Below are positions 1 to 11,399 of a DNA stretch of 64,000 bases, in pieces. Source of the stretch: Leguminivora glycinivorella. Its lineage: Eukaryota; Arthropoda; Insecta; Lepidoptera; Tortricidae. Numbering within the stretch: the first letter of the stretch is position 1; the number at the start of each line of letters is the position of its first letter. Where the stretch lies: positions 14,687,001 through 14,751,000 of the forward strand of contig NC_062983.1 in the NCBI RefSeq assembly GCF_023078275.1. Reading direction: 5' to 3'. A program made the position numbers and the translations under genes. A model generated the notes under the pieces. The model was not told the origin of the DNA, made no database searches, and worked only from the letters and a program-made list of their open reading frames with translations.

Positions 1-112
1 AAGACGTTCTGAGAAAAGAAAGTGGTCTTGTAATCACGCCGTGTCTTGCGTGGGCGAACGCTCATCGCATCGTCCTTCATATCGATAAGGTTTGAAATCG
101 TCGCGCGACTAT

Positions 113-1720
113 GTTAAGCCACGGCGTAAAGTCCTTCCATCAAAATTAAATGTTTCACTAGTGGACCAAGTTGTTTAATCCTTTGTGCGTGGAATCTTAA
201 GCGTCGCTGAATTGAAGACGCGAGGGTTAAACAAACTATATACATAAATATGTTACCGAATCCAACATAAAATTGATCTCCATTGTTCAAACACGAGTAG
301 GATTTTAACCAAAACAGTACTTTCATAAACTGGTATGTTTTCCTAAACCACCCGTGTAAGTACCTACACGACGCGCTGATAACCGCGGTCACCTTATAAT
401 TGATTATTTCTAGATTAACATACGGCATCACGTATCGGTCTCGGTCGTAAAATTAATGAAATCAATATGTTTACGTCAGTATTACGCTTACCAAGAGTTG
501 ACAATCTGACGTTTACGCCAGTGACTGTGTGAATTCGATCGAATAATTCATCTCGCTTACTTGATACCATCGAAGGCAATGCAAACGAGTTTAAGCAGAC
601 CAGTCGCTAACGTAACCATGTGCCTATATCACCTTATTACTACACATAAACGTGCATTCTGTGCATTTACGAAATAAATGAATATGAATATGAATATGAA
701 TAAATATTTACAAGTAGATCCAGATATACACCAAAAACGTATTAGTTATTTAACTGCCTGGCCTATGCATTTATTATTTGTATCTAAGTACACATTATTT
801 TAAGGGTCATGACCAGGCCATTCGCAGATGTATTTTGCCCATACACTACAAACCTACACTTGTAAAGTCATCTCAAAACCAATTCAAAACAATAACAAAA
901 CTAGAATCGAACTCCAAGTAACAGCTTTGAACTGAACAATATAACTTCATAGCAACTTGCAACTTTGAACCGCCCGGGCAGGACGGTGTCATAACAATCG
1001 GGAATGTGCCGCGAGTAGGGCGAAAACTTTGAGCTAAACTAAATGCACAAACGCTTACTATAATATCGTTAACGTAGCTAGCTATCTCTATCGCTCTTCG
1101 TATTAGCGCGACAGGGCCAGACTGCGTTTCGATCGACGATTATGTGTGATCAACTTGAATTTAATCTCTAAACAACGTACTTACAAACTTAGATGGGACA
1201 GTATGCACGTAATAATTCTGGAAATAGTGCTGTAAAACTAATTCTAAATATGTATTATTTTTACTGAAATATTTTTTTTTTGATATATATAACATCTAGG
1301 AGCCAATTTCGTCACTCGAAAAGCTGTGGAAGACTTCGAGTTATAATTTCTCAAATACGATCGATAGAAATTGGGAACCTAGTGACATTGACCACTCATT
1401 TTCAACTCTGTTAGTAGAATTCATACTTTTGAATGAAATACACAAAGGCGATTGGTGGTATTTTAAAAATTGGTTCTTGTATGGTTCCTGTATCATAATT
1501 ATTCATTTACATTAAGTTCTTGTACTTAGGCAATCTTGTAACTAAATTTGATTGCCAAAATATTGATATCGTAGACGACACCCGACTTCACAAATTGGGT
1601 GTCTGCCAATATGACTTTAGATGCCCGAGATAATATCAATCTGACATGGATAGGGGCCGATTTTAACAGGGTCACAAAAATAGGGCAATAAATAATTTCG
1701 GGAATATTCTTTTAACCTCG
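113..1720. other. Unassigned AT-rich sequence
   Basis: No Dscam-like exon or intact frame found. A MITE-1-like scrap with TCTATCGCTCTTCGTATTAG is at 1083-1140. The expected membrane-span exon is not here. Confidence 0.5.
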
Positions 1721-1721
1721 T

Positions 1722-2405
1722 TTTTTAGGGTTCCGTAGTCAACTATCCGTCCGTCCATCCGCGGATAATCTCAGTGACCGTTAGCACTAGAAAGGTGAAA
1801 TTTGGTACCAATATGTATATCAATCCTGCCGACAAAGTGGTAAAATAAAAAGTGGAAAAATAGTTATTTGTTATACAAGGGTGCAAAGTTGTATTTTAAC
1901 GCCGAGTGTGGAATTGAAAAACGAGCAAGTGAAAGGATTCTATAGTTGAACCACGAGCGAAGCGAGTGGTTCGAGAATAGAATCCTGAACTTGCGAGTTT
2001 TTTAACACACGAGAAGTAAAATACGTTTGCACCCGAGTGTAACACAAAACTTTTCCCCTCACTATAGCGAGGAAAGTAAAACGCAAAAAAACGCGGTTAT
2101 CACTGCTTTCAGTAGTTCCACAGGTGGTAAAACATAGTCATCACTAGATATAGTCATCACTAGATTCACTCATTTTTATCAATTTTAAAGCAGTAAAAAT
2201 GACTATATTCAAGGTCAAATTACTTTATCCACTAGTGGATAAAATGCGTTTTTACCCGCTGGTATTAAAGGACAAAACACGTGTTTCCGAGCTAGTGAGG
2301 GGAATTTTTTTTTATTAGGGTACCCCCCCCACACGTAAAGTGGGGAGTGGTTTTTTTTCTTTTCAACCCTAACGTGTGATATATTGTTATGGATTAGTAT
2401 TTTAT
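1722..2405. mobile_element. (GTCC)n-element fragment split by MITE-A
   Basis: TTTTTTAGGGTTCCGTAGTC to AGTGGAAAAA (1722-1855) and TTTTATTAGGGTACCCCCCC onward (2305-2400) are the two sides of one element. MITE-A was inserted between them. Confidence 0.7.
1857..2304. mobile_element. MITE-A copy 1
   Basis: TTATTTGTTATACAAGGGTG to GCTAGTGAGGGGAA. It contains the palindromes CGAGCGAAGCGAGTGGTTCG and CTCACTATAGCGAGG. No coding. Confidence 0.8.
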
Positions 2406-2429
2406 ACAATCGTGATATAATACAAAGAT

Positions 2430-2700
2430 TTTCAGTCGAGTACCATGTTTAGGCCACGAAGCTTGCTGAGTGGCCTAATAGTACGGTACGAGAGTGAAAA
2501 GCTTAATTATATCACTATTGTATACAATACTTTTTCTACGAGTCATCATCTTCATCATCAATGGACGGAAATATATATTAATTCATGCAAGTTAAAATTA
2601 ATGTTAATAGAGTCGTTCACCGTTGTATTAACATCGAATTACCTAGCAACCAATTGTTTGTAATAACCGTCTCTGATTGGCCGATAACGCGACAGATAAA
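2430..2700. repeat. Repeat with AGGCCACGAAGCTTGC palindrome
   Basis: TTTAGGCCACGAAGCTTGC with TGAGTGGCCTAA is matched in inverse at 43675-43750 (TTAGGCCACTCGGCAAGCC with TTCGTGGCCTAA). No coding evident. Confidence 0.55.
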
Positions 2701-3007
2701 AAAAAATGTGTTTCAGATGCAGGAAAATTTGCCAGGTATCGCAAATTAGTATAGAAATTGTATGAAATTCTATTTTTGAAATTATTACAGTTAACTAATT
2801 CCAACTATAATGAGCTTATTATAATTGAGTCGGAACTGCCATAGAGTATCCAACACTGAAAAGTTAGCACTTATAGTTTAGTCTGTGGTGTCCTAATTGA
2901 CAGATTACAGTTGACAAGTAGAAAAAGGTATTTTAAAATGAATGAATAGGGGTTTAATAAAATCATATTGTGATAATTCTCATAATTTCGGAAATAATTG
3001 ATCCCAA

Positions 3008-3742
3008 AGTAGAAAAAAACCGGCCAAGAGCGTGTCGGGCCACGCTCAGTGTAGGCTTCCGTAGTTTTCCGTATTTTTCTTAAAAACTACTGAACCTATC
3101 AAGTTCAAAACAATTTTCCTAGAAAGTCTTTATAAAGTTCTACTCTTGTGATTTTTTTCATATTTTTTAAACATATGGTTCAAAAGTTAGAGGGGGGGGA
3201 CGCACTTTTTTTTCCTTTAGGAGCGACTATTTCCGAAAACATTAATATTATCAACAAACGATCTTAGTAAACCCTTATTCATTTTTAAATACCTATCCAA
3301 AAATATATCACACGTTGGGGTTGGAATGAAAAAAAATATCAGTCCCCCATTTTACATGTAGGGGGGGTACCCTAATAAAACATTTTTATTAATTTTATAT
3401 TTTTGCACTTTGTTGGCGTTATTGATATACATATTGGTACCAAATTTCAGCTTTCTAGTGCTAACGGTTACCGAGATTATCCGCGGACGGACGGACGGAC
3501 GGACAGACATGGCGAAACTATAAGGGTTCCTAGTTGACTACGGAAAAATGAGCCCCCCCCCTCTAACTTTGAACCATAAGTTGAAAAATATGAGAAAAAA
3601 AATCACAAAAGTAGAACTTTATAAAGACTTTCTAGGAAAATTGTTTTGAACTTGATACGTTGAATAGTTTTTGAGAAAAATACGGGAAACTACGGAACCC
3701 TTCACTGAGCGTGGCTCGACATGCTCTTGGCCGGTTTTTTAA
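3008..3742. mobile_element. Palindromic (GTCC)n-element
   Basis: AAAACCGGCCAAGAGCGTGTCG at the left and its inverse at the right (GACATGCTCTTGGCCGGTTTT) continue inward as about 200-bp inverted arms. These include CTAGAAAGTCTTTATAAAG. The centre carries GGACGGACGGACGGACAGAC. Single-arm members of this family are at 33.94-34.48 and 48.53-49.11 kb. Confidence 0.8.
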
Positions 3743-3789
3743 AATTTTAAACTGCTAACAACATGTAACAAAAAAAATTACCTATTTCA

Positions 3790-4040
3790 AAATATCTCCT
3801 TTAGTTTTAGCACAGTATACTTAATAAAGAGTACAATCGTACAGTATGGCCACTCCCCTCTGAAGGTGCCGCCCACCCCGTCTCGGTTACCTGACAGTTA
3901 CCGCCTGTCAAAAACGCGAACAATCGACCTGTCATATCTCACTCATACAAGCATGGTACGCGTTCACCTACACGAGCTTAGAATGTGTGCTAGGAACGCG
4001 CCTCTTTCATATATTTGATCGCCAGTGTCCGAGGTGTGGT
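3790..4040. repeat. Dispersed repeat B, copy 1
   Basis: TTTTAGCACAGTATACTTAA to GATCGCCAGTGTCCGAGGTG; about 230 bp shared with 17835-18075, including CACTCATACAAGCATGGTAC. Confidence 0.8.
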
Positions 4041-4369
4041 TTTAGCATGAAAATGTCTGTCAACATTATAGTTTGGTACAGGCAACGATTTCCCCTTGAT
4101 CAGTGTGGACAATCGTGGGTTATTTCCGTAGTCGGCACTTAACGGACAGTAGCGCAACTTTTGAGCTATGCAAAGTGATTCTGGTTTGTTACCTTGAACT
4201 GTAGTATAGATAGGATACCATAGTGATGTCTATGACCACAAATAGTTCTTTAATGAAAAACCTAGGATATTAAGATATTAATAAAATAACCTACCATATG
4301 TCGTAGAAGGATCTTAATCTTTATGTACCTGCTGTATAAAATTATGTGACTTGTAATTTGTATTATTAA

Positions 4370-4402
4370 TAAATATTATGATTATGATTATGATTATGAT
4401 GC
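4370..4402. repeat. (ATTATG)n microsatellite beside the FN3-6 donor
   Basis: ATTATGATTATGATTATG ends 8 bp from the GT of the last visible exon. Confidence 0.8.
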
Positions 4403-4410
4403 GCAAGTAC

Positions 4411-4525
4411 CTCCAGCATGTGTAGTGGTAGCAGCGTAGATTATGGCTTGGTGTCTCGACGACTCCGTGGAAGTCCACAGCCGGAGAGCGTACCACGCGC
4501 CCGCTGTCAGACCACCGATTACCAC
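4411..4525 (-). CDS. Dscam-like: Dscam-like exon: FN3-6 second half
   Basis: The 115-nt exon (phase 0 in, 1 out) encodes VVIGGLTAGAWYALRLW, TSTESSRHQAIIYAATTT and HAG. The GLTAGAWYALRL strand matches the GLEPATWYxLR strand of the last Dscam fibronectin repeat. Acceptor GTTATGGCAG, donor GGAG/GTACTT. The following membrane-span exon is not seen between here and position 1. Confidence 0.85.
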
Positions 4526-4715
4526 CTGCCATAACATTTAAGCAAGAATACCAATGAATAACATATTACACCTATTAACCGTCTGACTAGACAAGGATTA
4601 AACCGCATGACTCTTCTAGCTAGCATCTAATGCGAGAGCACTGCTATTACTACGCTTGTCTGTTATATTTACTCACATCTCTGTGATTCTACGCGTATAT
4701 GTCATAGTTACTCAC

Positions 4716-4924
4716 CTCTCTATGATGATGTAGTGACGTAAGATCAGCATCAGTCCATAAGGCAGCACCAGCATCAGCGCGCCGCCATTGCAGTCTGACT
4801 AGGCGCGCGTTACATCGCACAGCCCTCCTTGCATCCAAGGCGAGGGCACTGCTGTTGCTCCATATAGCCGCTTCGGCACCTTCCTCTTGGTCGCGCCTGT
4901 CTCCCCCTCCTTCCCATACTAACA
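4716..4924 (-). CDS. Dscam-like: Dscam-like exon: FN3-6 first half
   Basis: The 209-nt exon (phase 1 in, 0 out) starts after TTTCTTTTCTTTAG. It gives a poorly conserved lead-in (VWEGGGDRRDQEEGAEAAI), then SNSSALALDARRAVRCNARL, VRLQWRRADAGAALWTD and SLHHHRE. The donor is GAGAG/GTGAGT. The N-terminal part differs from most FN3-6 domains. Identity rests on phase at both ends and on the fit to the next exon. Confidence 0.75.
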
Positions 4925-6054
4925 CTAAAGAAAAGAAACAGCATCGTTTTAAGAGGTTCTTCAATCAGTTCAATTCATTTATAAAAAAGTTACGGTGCGG
5001 GTCAGCGGAGCCGCTTACGTTTCGCAGCGAACGAAACGCAACTATTACTGTCGCACTAGTATGAAAGGGTGATATAGAGAGACAAAAAGCGTTTCGATAT
5101 CAAAACGCAAGCGCGTGTCTAGGCACCCAGTTTATTTGTGTGTAAATGTCGTTAATTTATTATTTTTCAGTACTGATGGTGCTTTTTGCAGTGGTTAATT
5201 TCTTGTCAGGCCGAAACTTCAGAGGGCTGTCCGCCAAATAACGTCGTACGATAATATTTCGGTGGCGTGCATGCTCAGCATTATCTGATAGATACGAAGC
5301 GATCCTTACTCTTGAAATATTTTGTTTAATCTAGCCACCATGAATTTATGATATAAAATAATAGTTCGAACCAGACGAGAGGGTGATTGAAGTAGCAGCT
5401 GTATTAGAGGCCATAATATTTTAGTGTTATACCCAGGTAGTTGTGATTAAAGTACATAATATGTTAGATGGGATCCATTTGATTTACTAACTAAACATTA
5501 TTTATTTATCAAAATATTAAGTACAGAGAAAATTATAACAAATTACTAGACAACAAAGTTGGCGACCGCAAACATTAGCTGTTAATCCAAGTTGAAGACT
5601 TTCAGACGTCTAGTTAATTTCTGGCTAAGTTTAGGCACTGACATTAAGTAACTGAATGCACTTAACTAAAGTCTTATCCGAATAGAAGCTTGTTTATTCT
5701 CAGGTAAATTCAATCAACATCAACAAGACTTGTTGACCACTTAGTGTTGGATACTTAGTGACGTTTACAAAAAAAATATACTTACCTACACGAATTATTT
5801 GAGATTGAGTGCATCAATGTAAGTTTTTACATATTCTATCCATGCCTTATTATTATCTTATTATGCAATTTTATTTGCAGCTTAAAAATCTTACCAGGAC
5901 AGGTGGTGTATCATAAAAAAGGTTCAAATAAGTACTTATAGAAATAACCTTTTTATATAATAGCCCTCTAGGCGGCCAGAGGGTATGCAGAACCGGGTTT
6001 TTCCGGTGACGCGGACATCAATTCGCGAAAATAAAGGTATTCTAATTCCTAAGA

Positions 6055-6385
6055 TCATGGTTTCGTCTTAGTCAGCAATAGTGCCGATTGCCGACGGCGG
6101 TGCTGACGCTCGACGCCTCTCCACCTGCTTCTAGCGTTCTCTCTTCTTGAACCAGCTCCTAAAGTATCTACTCTATCCAAACCTGGTGGTTTCGACTTGA
6201 CCAGCAACGGCGTCGAAGGTGGCGATGGCCCGGCCCTCGAATGAGCGACCGCGCGTACGGAATACGATGCCCCACAGGACAAGAACCTGAGCATGACGCT
6301 CGACGCTTATCCACCTGCTTCTAAATTTATCTCTTCTTGAAACAGCTCCTAAAGTATAAACACTGCAAAACAAATACAAATGTAT
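6055..6385 (-). pseudogene. Two broken copies of the FN3-5 second-half exon
   Basis: The nearer copy (about 6180-6385) preserves LSCGASYSVRAVAHSRAG and a usable CCAG/GTTTGG donor. It has a TAA in the charged loop and a frameshift further upstream, so it cannot be read from the expected acceptor. The farther copy (about 6055-6165) carries an internal deletion of roughly 80 bp and ends without a GT donor. Confidence 0.8.
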
Positions 6386-6402
6386 TGTTAAAGTATCCTA
6401 AC

Positions 6403-6627
6403 CTGGTGGTTTCGTCTTGACCAGCAACGGCGCCGACGGTGGCGAAGGTCCGGCTCTCGAATGCGCGACCGCGCGTACGGAATACGATGCCCCACAGGAC
6501 AAGGACCTTAGCATGACGCTTGACGCTTCTCCCCCCGCTTCTAGCTTTCTCTCTTCTTCTCCTCTTGAACCAGCTTCTAGACTGTCGACGCTGTCATCGC
6601 GGACTCGCGCCCACCATATGGTGAAAC
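6403..6627 (-). CDS. Dscam-like: Dscam-like exon: FN3-5 second half
   Basis: The 225-nt exon (phase 1 in and out) begins FTIWWARVRDDSVDSLEAGS, passes a charged loop GEEERKLEAGGEASS, then LRSLSCGASYSVRAVAHSRA and GPSPPSAPLLVKTKPP. Acceptor TTTACTTCTAG, donor ACCAG/GTTAGG. Two broken copies follow. Confidence 0.9.
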
Positions 6628-7451
6628 CTAGAAGTAAAGTTATTGTTAAAAACATTATAAAAAATATTAGTTTTAGGGGATGTGGTCAGGTTTTTTTACG
6701 TACTTACATAATTGACTAAGCACTACTTACTCTCAGCAAAAGAAGACTCGTGTTATCAGTATATTTATCAGTCAGGAAACGCCTATGGCTGGAAAAAATA
6801 TCGATAGGTAAATACAACTAGATGTCTTTATCGGTATTCGAACCCATGTCAAAAGCATCCAAAAGTTCATAATAAACTTTATTAAACAAACAGTTACCAC
6901 TTTCTGGAAACAGGAAATTCAATTAAAGTTTGATAGCAAAGCAATATCAATTGTTGGTAAACTATCAATTTCATTACCTAGGAAAGCATCAACCTAGGAT
7001 ACGGCCAGCATAATGGATTCTGTTCACGTCTAGAAGTAAAATCGAAGTTGTATCGTTCAGCGTGCCAAGACTCAAACATTTTTGAATTAGGTACTTTAAA
7101 TTACTTTTGTTTAAAATTAAACAAAATCATTAAAATTAAACCATTTTGACGAACGGTCTGGCCTATAGCGTGTTCTGCACGAGCCTTCTTGAGCTTACCT
7201 ATGAGCTTATCTGTGTCCTATTAATATTTATTTATTTATCAGAACCACTCTGTTTCTATAAAGGTTGAAATTGGTTATAATATACTTAGTTAGTAGAACC
7301 TTTTTTCGGAGTACCCATAGTAAAAGTTGGTGGGTACGATCTACTAGAACTACATTCATCCCCATACATGATTGTAGGTGCCTAAATAAACTTAAAATAG
7401 TCTAAAATCGTTCGAAAACCGTGATCTTATTAAAGACTTCAAAAGTAGAAC

Positions 7452-8035
7452 ACTAACAGCTAAAATTGGAGCAGTCATCAGTATAATTTCCGTTTGCCAT
7501 AGTAACACAATCACGTATAGGAGCCGTCGCAGACGGCGGCCGTAATCCGCCAAGTGACTTGACGTGCTTAAATTGGGGCTCGGTCCAAACATTAAGTGTA
7601 GAGCGATTTTGACAGCTAAAGTAGTTCTTTGGAATCGGTTTGCACAGTAACACAATCACGTATAGGAGCCGTCGCAGACGGCGGCCGTAATCCGCCAAGT
7701 GACTTGACGTGCTTAAAATGGGGCTCGGTCCAAACATTAAGTGTAGAGCGATTTTGACAGCTAAAGTAGTTCTTTGGAATCGGTTTGTACAGTAACACAA
7801 TCACGTATAGGAGCCGTCGCAGACGGCGGCCGTAATCCACCAAGTGACTTGACGTGCTTAAAATGGGGCTCGGTCCAAACATTAAGTGTAGAGCGATTTT
7901 GACAGCTAAAGTAGTTCTTTAGAATCCGTTTGTTATAATAACACAATCACGTATAGAAGAGCAGTTACAGACGTCGGCCGTAATCTGCCAAGTGACTTGA
8001 CGTGCTTAAATTGGGGCTCGGTTCAAACACTAACC
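7452..8035. repeat. 145-bp tandem repeat, four copies
   Basis: GTAACACAATCACGTATAGG recurs at 7502, 7647, 7792 and (diverged) 7938. Each unit has GACGGCGGCCGTAATCC, GTGACTTGACGTGCTTAAA and GACAGCTAAAGTAGTTC. Open minus frames across it are only a result of the repetition. One further unit is at 9183-9330. Confidence 0.85.
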
Positions 8036-8437
8036 CCCTTATTTATAAACGTTCTCTAAAGTTATTAAGGTGAGAAAGTTCGTTTGTCCCACAGAACTAT
8101 ATTTAGATAGAAGAAACAAGTGCATCTATTTGTATAAGGGGCCGAGCGTGTCAGATTTTGTACTGAAGTTGTTTCTTGCCTGTAATTTTAAATATGTCTC
8201 AGGCTCTTGATTGTTCATAATTTTTGTGTTGTTGCAATTGAATATCACTTAACGAGGCATTTTTTATGTTTTGATTGACTTCAACCTCAGAGGAAAAAAT
8301 TCTATAGAGAGGACAAGCCGCGCGCGGCCTGGTCGCAGATGTAGGCCCATTGGGCCTACACCGCCGCCAGTTCGCCGTCCGCTGTCATCGAGTGTACACG
8401 CGCGCTGTTCACCGACGAAAAACGAGTTTTATCCAAA

Positions 8438-8517
8438 ATGCCGAAGTGTGCAATAATAACTTGCAAACATCGCAGTGACCTGAATAATTTCCAAGCCGAT
8501 AGGATAACATTTCATAG
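8438..8517 (+). CDS. Possible first exon of a THAP-domain zinc-finger protein
   Basis: An ATG opens MPKCAIITCKHRSDLNNF followed by QADRITFH, then a GTAAAT donor in phase 2. The start MPKC-x4-C with a following basic stretch matches the beginning of THAP (C2CH) DNA-binding domains, found in P-element transposases and their host relatives. The remaining Cys and His would lie in a later exon that I did not find. The preceding 150 bp are GC-rich (CGCGCGGCC, TAGGCCCATTGGGCC), compatible with a promoter. Tandem 145-bp repeats lie on both sides. It may be part of a transposon or a decayed gene. Confidence 0.45.
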
Positions 8518-9182
8518 GTAAATACTATTTATTTCCTTTTATTTCACATAAAACACGAATTCAACGTAATACTCCGAGTTGTACCATGTAACCTTACGTT
8601 TGCTTGTGCTTTAAAACGTTAATTATACATTGCGGCTACACAAGGAACATATTGTAAACAGTGTAGTGTTTTGCGCCGCAATGAACGGTGTACAAAACGA
8701 TTCACTCAGTGAGACATTTTTCTCGGAAACGAGGCGAGGCGTTCCCGCTATTTATCGTTGTGTGCGTGCGCGATCGCGCTCGCTTATCGTTCGCATGTAC
8801 ACAACCATTGAAATGATGCGCGTGTATTGCGCAATAGGAGCGTCCAGCTACAAGTGTGTGTGGATTAGGTGTGTGCGTGCATTATCTTTACAATTACTGG
8901 TGCTTTGTGTGGGTTGCGCAGACCTTGCGACAGGCGTATTCTATACAAATCGCCCGGCATGACCTATCTCCCGAAATCTGTGACTTCAACTTACAAAAAT
9001 TGACGCCCGAAAGCTGCAAGCTGCGATTAAAGACGGACAACTCAGTGGATTTCACTGAGTTCATTTGACACGCTAAGTAAATACGTTTGCTTGATCTATG
9101 GTATATGTTTGTCCCTTTCTGTCGCACCAATACACCGGAAAGGGACAAACAAACTTTATCGACTTTATATAACGTTTATGAA

Positions 9183-9330
9183 TAAGTGTAGAGCGTTTTT
9201 GACAGCTAAAGTGGCTTTACAACCCGTTTGTAATAGTAACACAATTACATATAGAAGAGCAGTCACAGACCGCTGCCGTAATCCGCCAACTGACTTGATG
9301 TGCTTAAATTGGGGCTGGGTACAAGTGTAA
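9183..9330. repeat. Isolated unit of the 145-bp repeat
   Basis: AAGTGTAGAGCGTTTTTGAC to TTAAATTGGGGCTGGG, in the same orientation as the array and on the other side of the THAP-like exon. Confidence 0.75.
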
Positions 9331-9393
9331 ACCGATGGGCGTTTGACGACTAAATTGTATTATAATATATTTTTGTTATGTGAGTGTACTTGC

Positions 9394-9582
9394 CATGTGG
9401 CGGAGCGGCAGGATGATGTGTGGTCCGCCATGTTAGCTTGGCTTCCCTGTGGGCCACTTGGTCTAGAAACAGCGCAGGTGCAGCCGGAGGGACGGCACAC
9501 TCAACCCTGTAGGTTACTTCCTCAGAACCGAAGGCGTTACGGGCTGAGCATGTGTAGTTGCCGCTAGTTGATGCATCCACTT
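9394..9582 (-). CDS. Dscam-like: Dscam-like exon: Ig10 end and FN3-5 start
   Basis: The 189-nt exon (phase 1 in and out) encodes EVDASTSGNYTCSARNAFGS with the second Ig10 cysteine, EEVTYRVECAV, then VPPAAPALFLDQV, KLTW and HPAAPPH. It ends CATG followed by GCAAGT. A GT two bases further on would leave phase 2 and meet a stop in the next exon, so a GC donor is required. Confidence 0.9.
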
Positions 9583-9892
9583 CTGTTGTAAATGAAAGAG
9601 ATGGAATATGTAGAATAAAAATTGATCGCTTTTTCTTTAGTGTATGATATCTATTTCAGTTTAAAAAGTTTCTGCTAAGTTGTCCTCAAAAAATATTGAT
9701 GAGCCAAAAATGTCCATAAATTATTGTCCATGATCTCCATGAGCCTACAACCATCCTCAAAAGAGTCGTCATTCGTCATGTTTTACAAGTATATGTTGGA
9801 GATTGGATGCAGACTGCAGCTGATGCGAGCTACTATTAGGTAAGTTTACGACAAATATGAGATATAAACACGGGACTAACAGTTGCACTAAC

Positions 9893-10072
9893 CATGTATA
9901 GCGAGATGTCCATGCGGCGTGAGATGCGTCCTCGGATCATGTGTAACAGGACGATCGCCACGCAGCCATCGCGCGCGAGGCATCGGTTCTCCTCGCCACA
10001 CGCAAGCCAAGCGCAGTGAGTGGCCGCACTGCACTCGGGCCCACACGCCGAAAGAGAGCAAACGTACTCCCG
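9893..10072 (-). CDS. Dscam-like: Dscam-like exon: Ig10 first half
   Basis: The 180-nt exon (phase 1 in and out) encodes AGVRLLSFGVWARVQCGHSL, RLACVWRGEPMPRARWLRGD with the Ig cysteine and tryptophan, and THLTPHGHLAIH. It is GC-rich against AT-rich flanks. Acceptor TTCTACTCAG, donor CATG/GTTAGT. Its place after FN3-4 identifies it as Dscam Ig10. Confidence 0.88.
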
Positions 10073-10407
10073 CTGAGTAGAAATAATGATTCCATATAGC
10101 TTTTTACTGTTATGTTGTGAAAAATAATAAATTGCAACGAGAAGAATTAAGCATTTTCACGAGTTTGATTTTACTATCATTCATCGTACCTACCATGAAA
10201 TGTTTTGGGTGTTTGCAATTAACCCTCTTAGGAACAAATTATCGTGAATCCAGCTTTATTTAATGTATTATAGACTCTGTACATTAGTGGAAATGTACTT
10301 CTATTTGAATCTGGCCAAAACATGATAGCTAGGACATAGGATTAGGAAGAGAACTGAAAAGGAAAACCATAAGGCATTTGGCGATAAGGTAACCTCGTAA
10401 CGCTTAC

Positions 10408-10592
10408 CTCTAGAACTAGTAGTAGCAGGTTGAGGAGCTGATGGCTCGCCCTCACCAGCTACAGAATGTGCAGCTACCCACGCCTCATATGTGGCGTCTT
10501 CTGACAACGACCTCAACTCCGCTGAGCCACCCAAGCCCACGGTTGGATCGCTGTCTTCAGCCTGTACTGTTGTAGTTTGCGGAGGCCTGTCC
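10408..10592 (-). CDS. Dscam-like: Dscam-like exon: FN3-4 second half
   Basis: The 185-nt exon (phase 2 in, 1 out) encodes DRPPQTTTVQAEDSDPTVGL, LRSLSEDATYEAWVAAHSVA and GEGEPSAPQPATTSSR. Acceptor TATATAACAG, donor AGAG/GTAAGC. The EAWVAAHSVAGEGEPS strand closes FN3-4. Confidence 0.92.
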
Positions 10593-10854
10593 CTGTTATA
10601 TATAAGGCATTAAAAGTTTTTTTAAAACTAAGTATAATGCCTGTTTCTCAACATGATTAAAAGTAGTGATGCAGAAAATTGTATATATCAATTGGATCTA
10701 AATGATTTTTCTCTATCTTATTGTACGTCCGCATCATTTTACTATTATATATTATATTATTATCAAGAAAAACAAAATCTATACTAATGAAATTGCAACA
10801 TTGTTTCCGATTCACAAATTGAACAACTCAATAACCTAACCACAAAATTAAAAT

Positions 10855-11005
10855 TTTGAAAAAAACCCCGACTACGATATAGTCGACCGATTTTCATGAA
10901 ACATGGCTAAGAACACTCCCGACTAACTCAGCTTTAGACAAAAAAAAACTAAATCTAAATCGGTTCATCCGTTCAGGAGCTACGATGCCACAGACAGACA
11001 CACAC

Positions 11006-11063
<58 letters not shown>

Positions 11064-11140
11064 GGACAGACGGACAGACAGACAGACAGACACGTCAAAC
11101 TTATAGCACCCCGTCGTTTTTGCGTCGGGGGTTAAAAAAC
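10855..11140. mobile_element. AACCCCGAC element with (CAGA)n core
   Basis: AACCCCGACTACGATATAG at the left and TTTTTGCGTCGGGGGTT at the right are inverted ends around a (CAGA)n tract (10990-11095). A piece of the family is at 18828-18890. Confidence 0.7.
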
Positions 11141-11216
11141 TGACAAAACAAACAAACGCTTGCTAAAAAGCGAAACTGAATTCTATGCTGTCCCCGAAGC
11201 ATAAGTAAGTGCTTAC

Positions 11217-11346
11217 CTGCCAAGTTCACGATAGAACACTGTGTAATACAGTACTGGTCCATTAGGGCGACTTGGAGGCAACCAACTAATCGCTAAGGAA
11301 GTCACTGACGTTGCGACGACTTTCACAGCTGCTGGAGGTCCAGGAG
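11217..11346 (-). CDS. Dscam-like: Dscam-like exon: FN3-4 first half
   Basis: The 130-nt exon (phase 1 in, 2 out) follows TTTCTTACAG and encodes PGPPAAVKVVATSVTSLAIS, WLPPSRPNGPVLYYTVFYRE and LGR. The WLPP...NGP..YYTV pattern is the fourth fibronectin repeat of Dscam. Donor GGCAG/GTAAGC. Confidence 0.92.
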
Positions 11347-11399
11347 CTGTAAGAAAGAGATTATTTTAAAACCACGATTAAAGACTGATAGTTTATTTT

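Noticed and set aside
7392..7946. Four overlapping minus frames with similar sequence (MCYCANRFQR type)
   Set aside because: They follow from the 145-bp tandem repeat; the unit length leaves the frame open by chance and no domain is seen.
8630..8962. 110-residue plus frame after the THAP-like exon
   Set aside because: It begins in sequence beyond the splice donor, has no domain, and the composition is unlike a coding exon; kept only as context.
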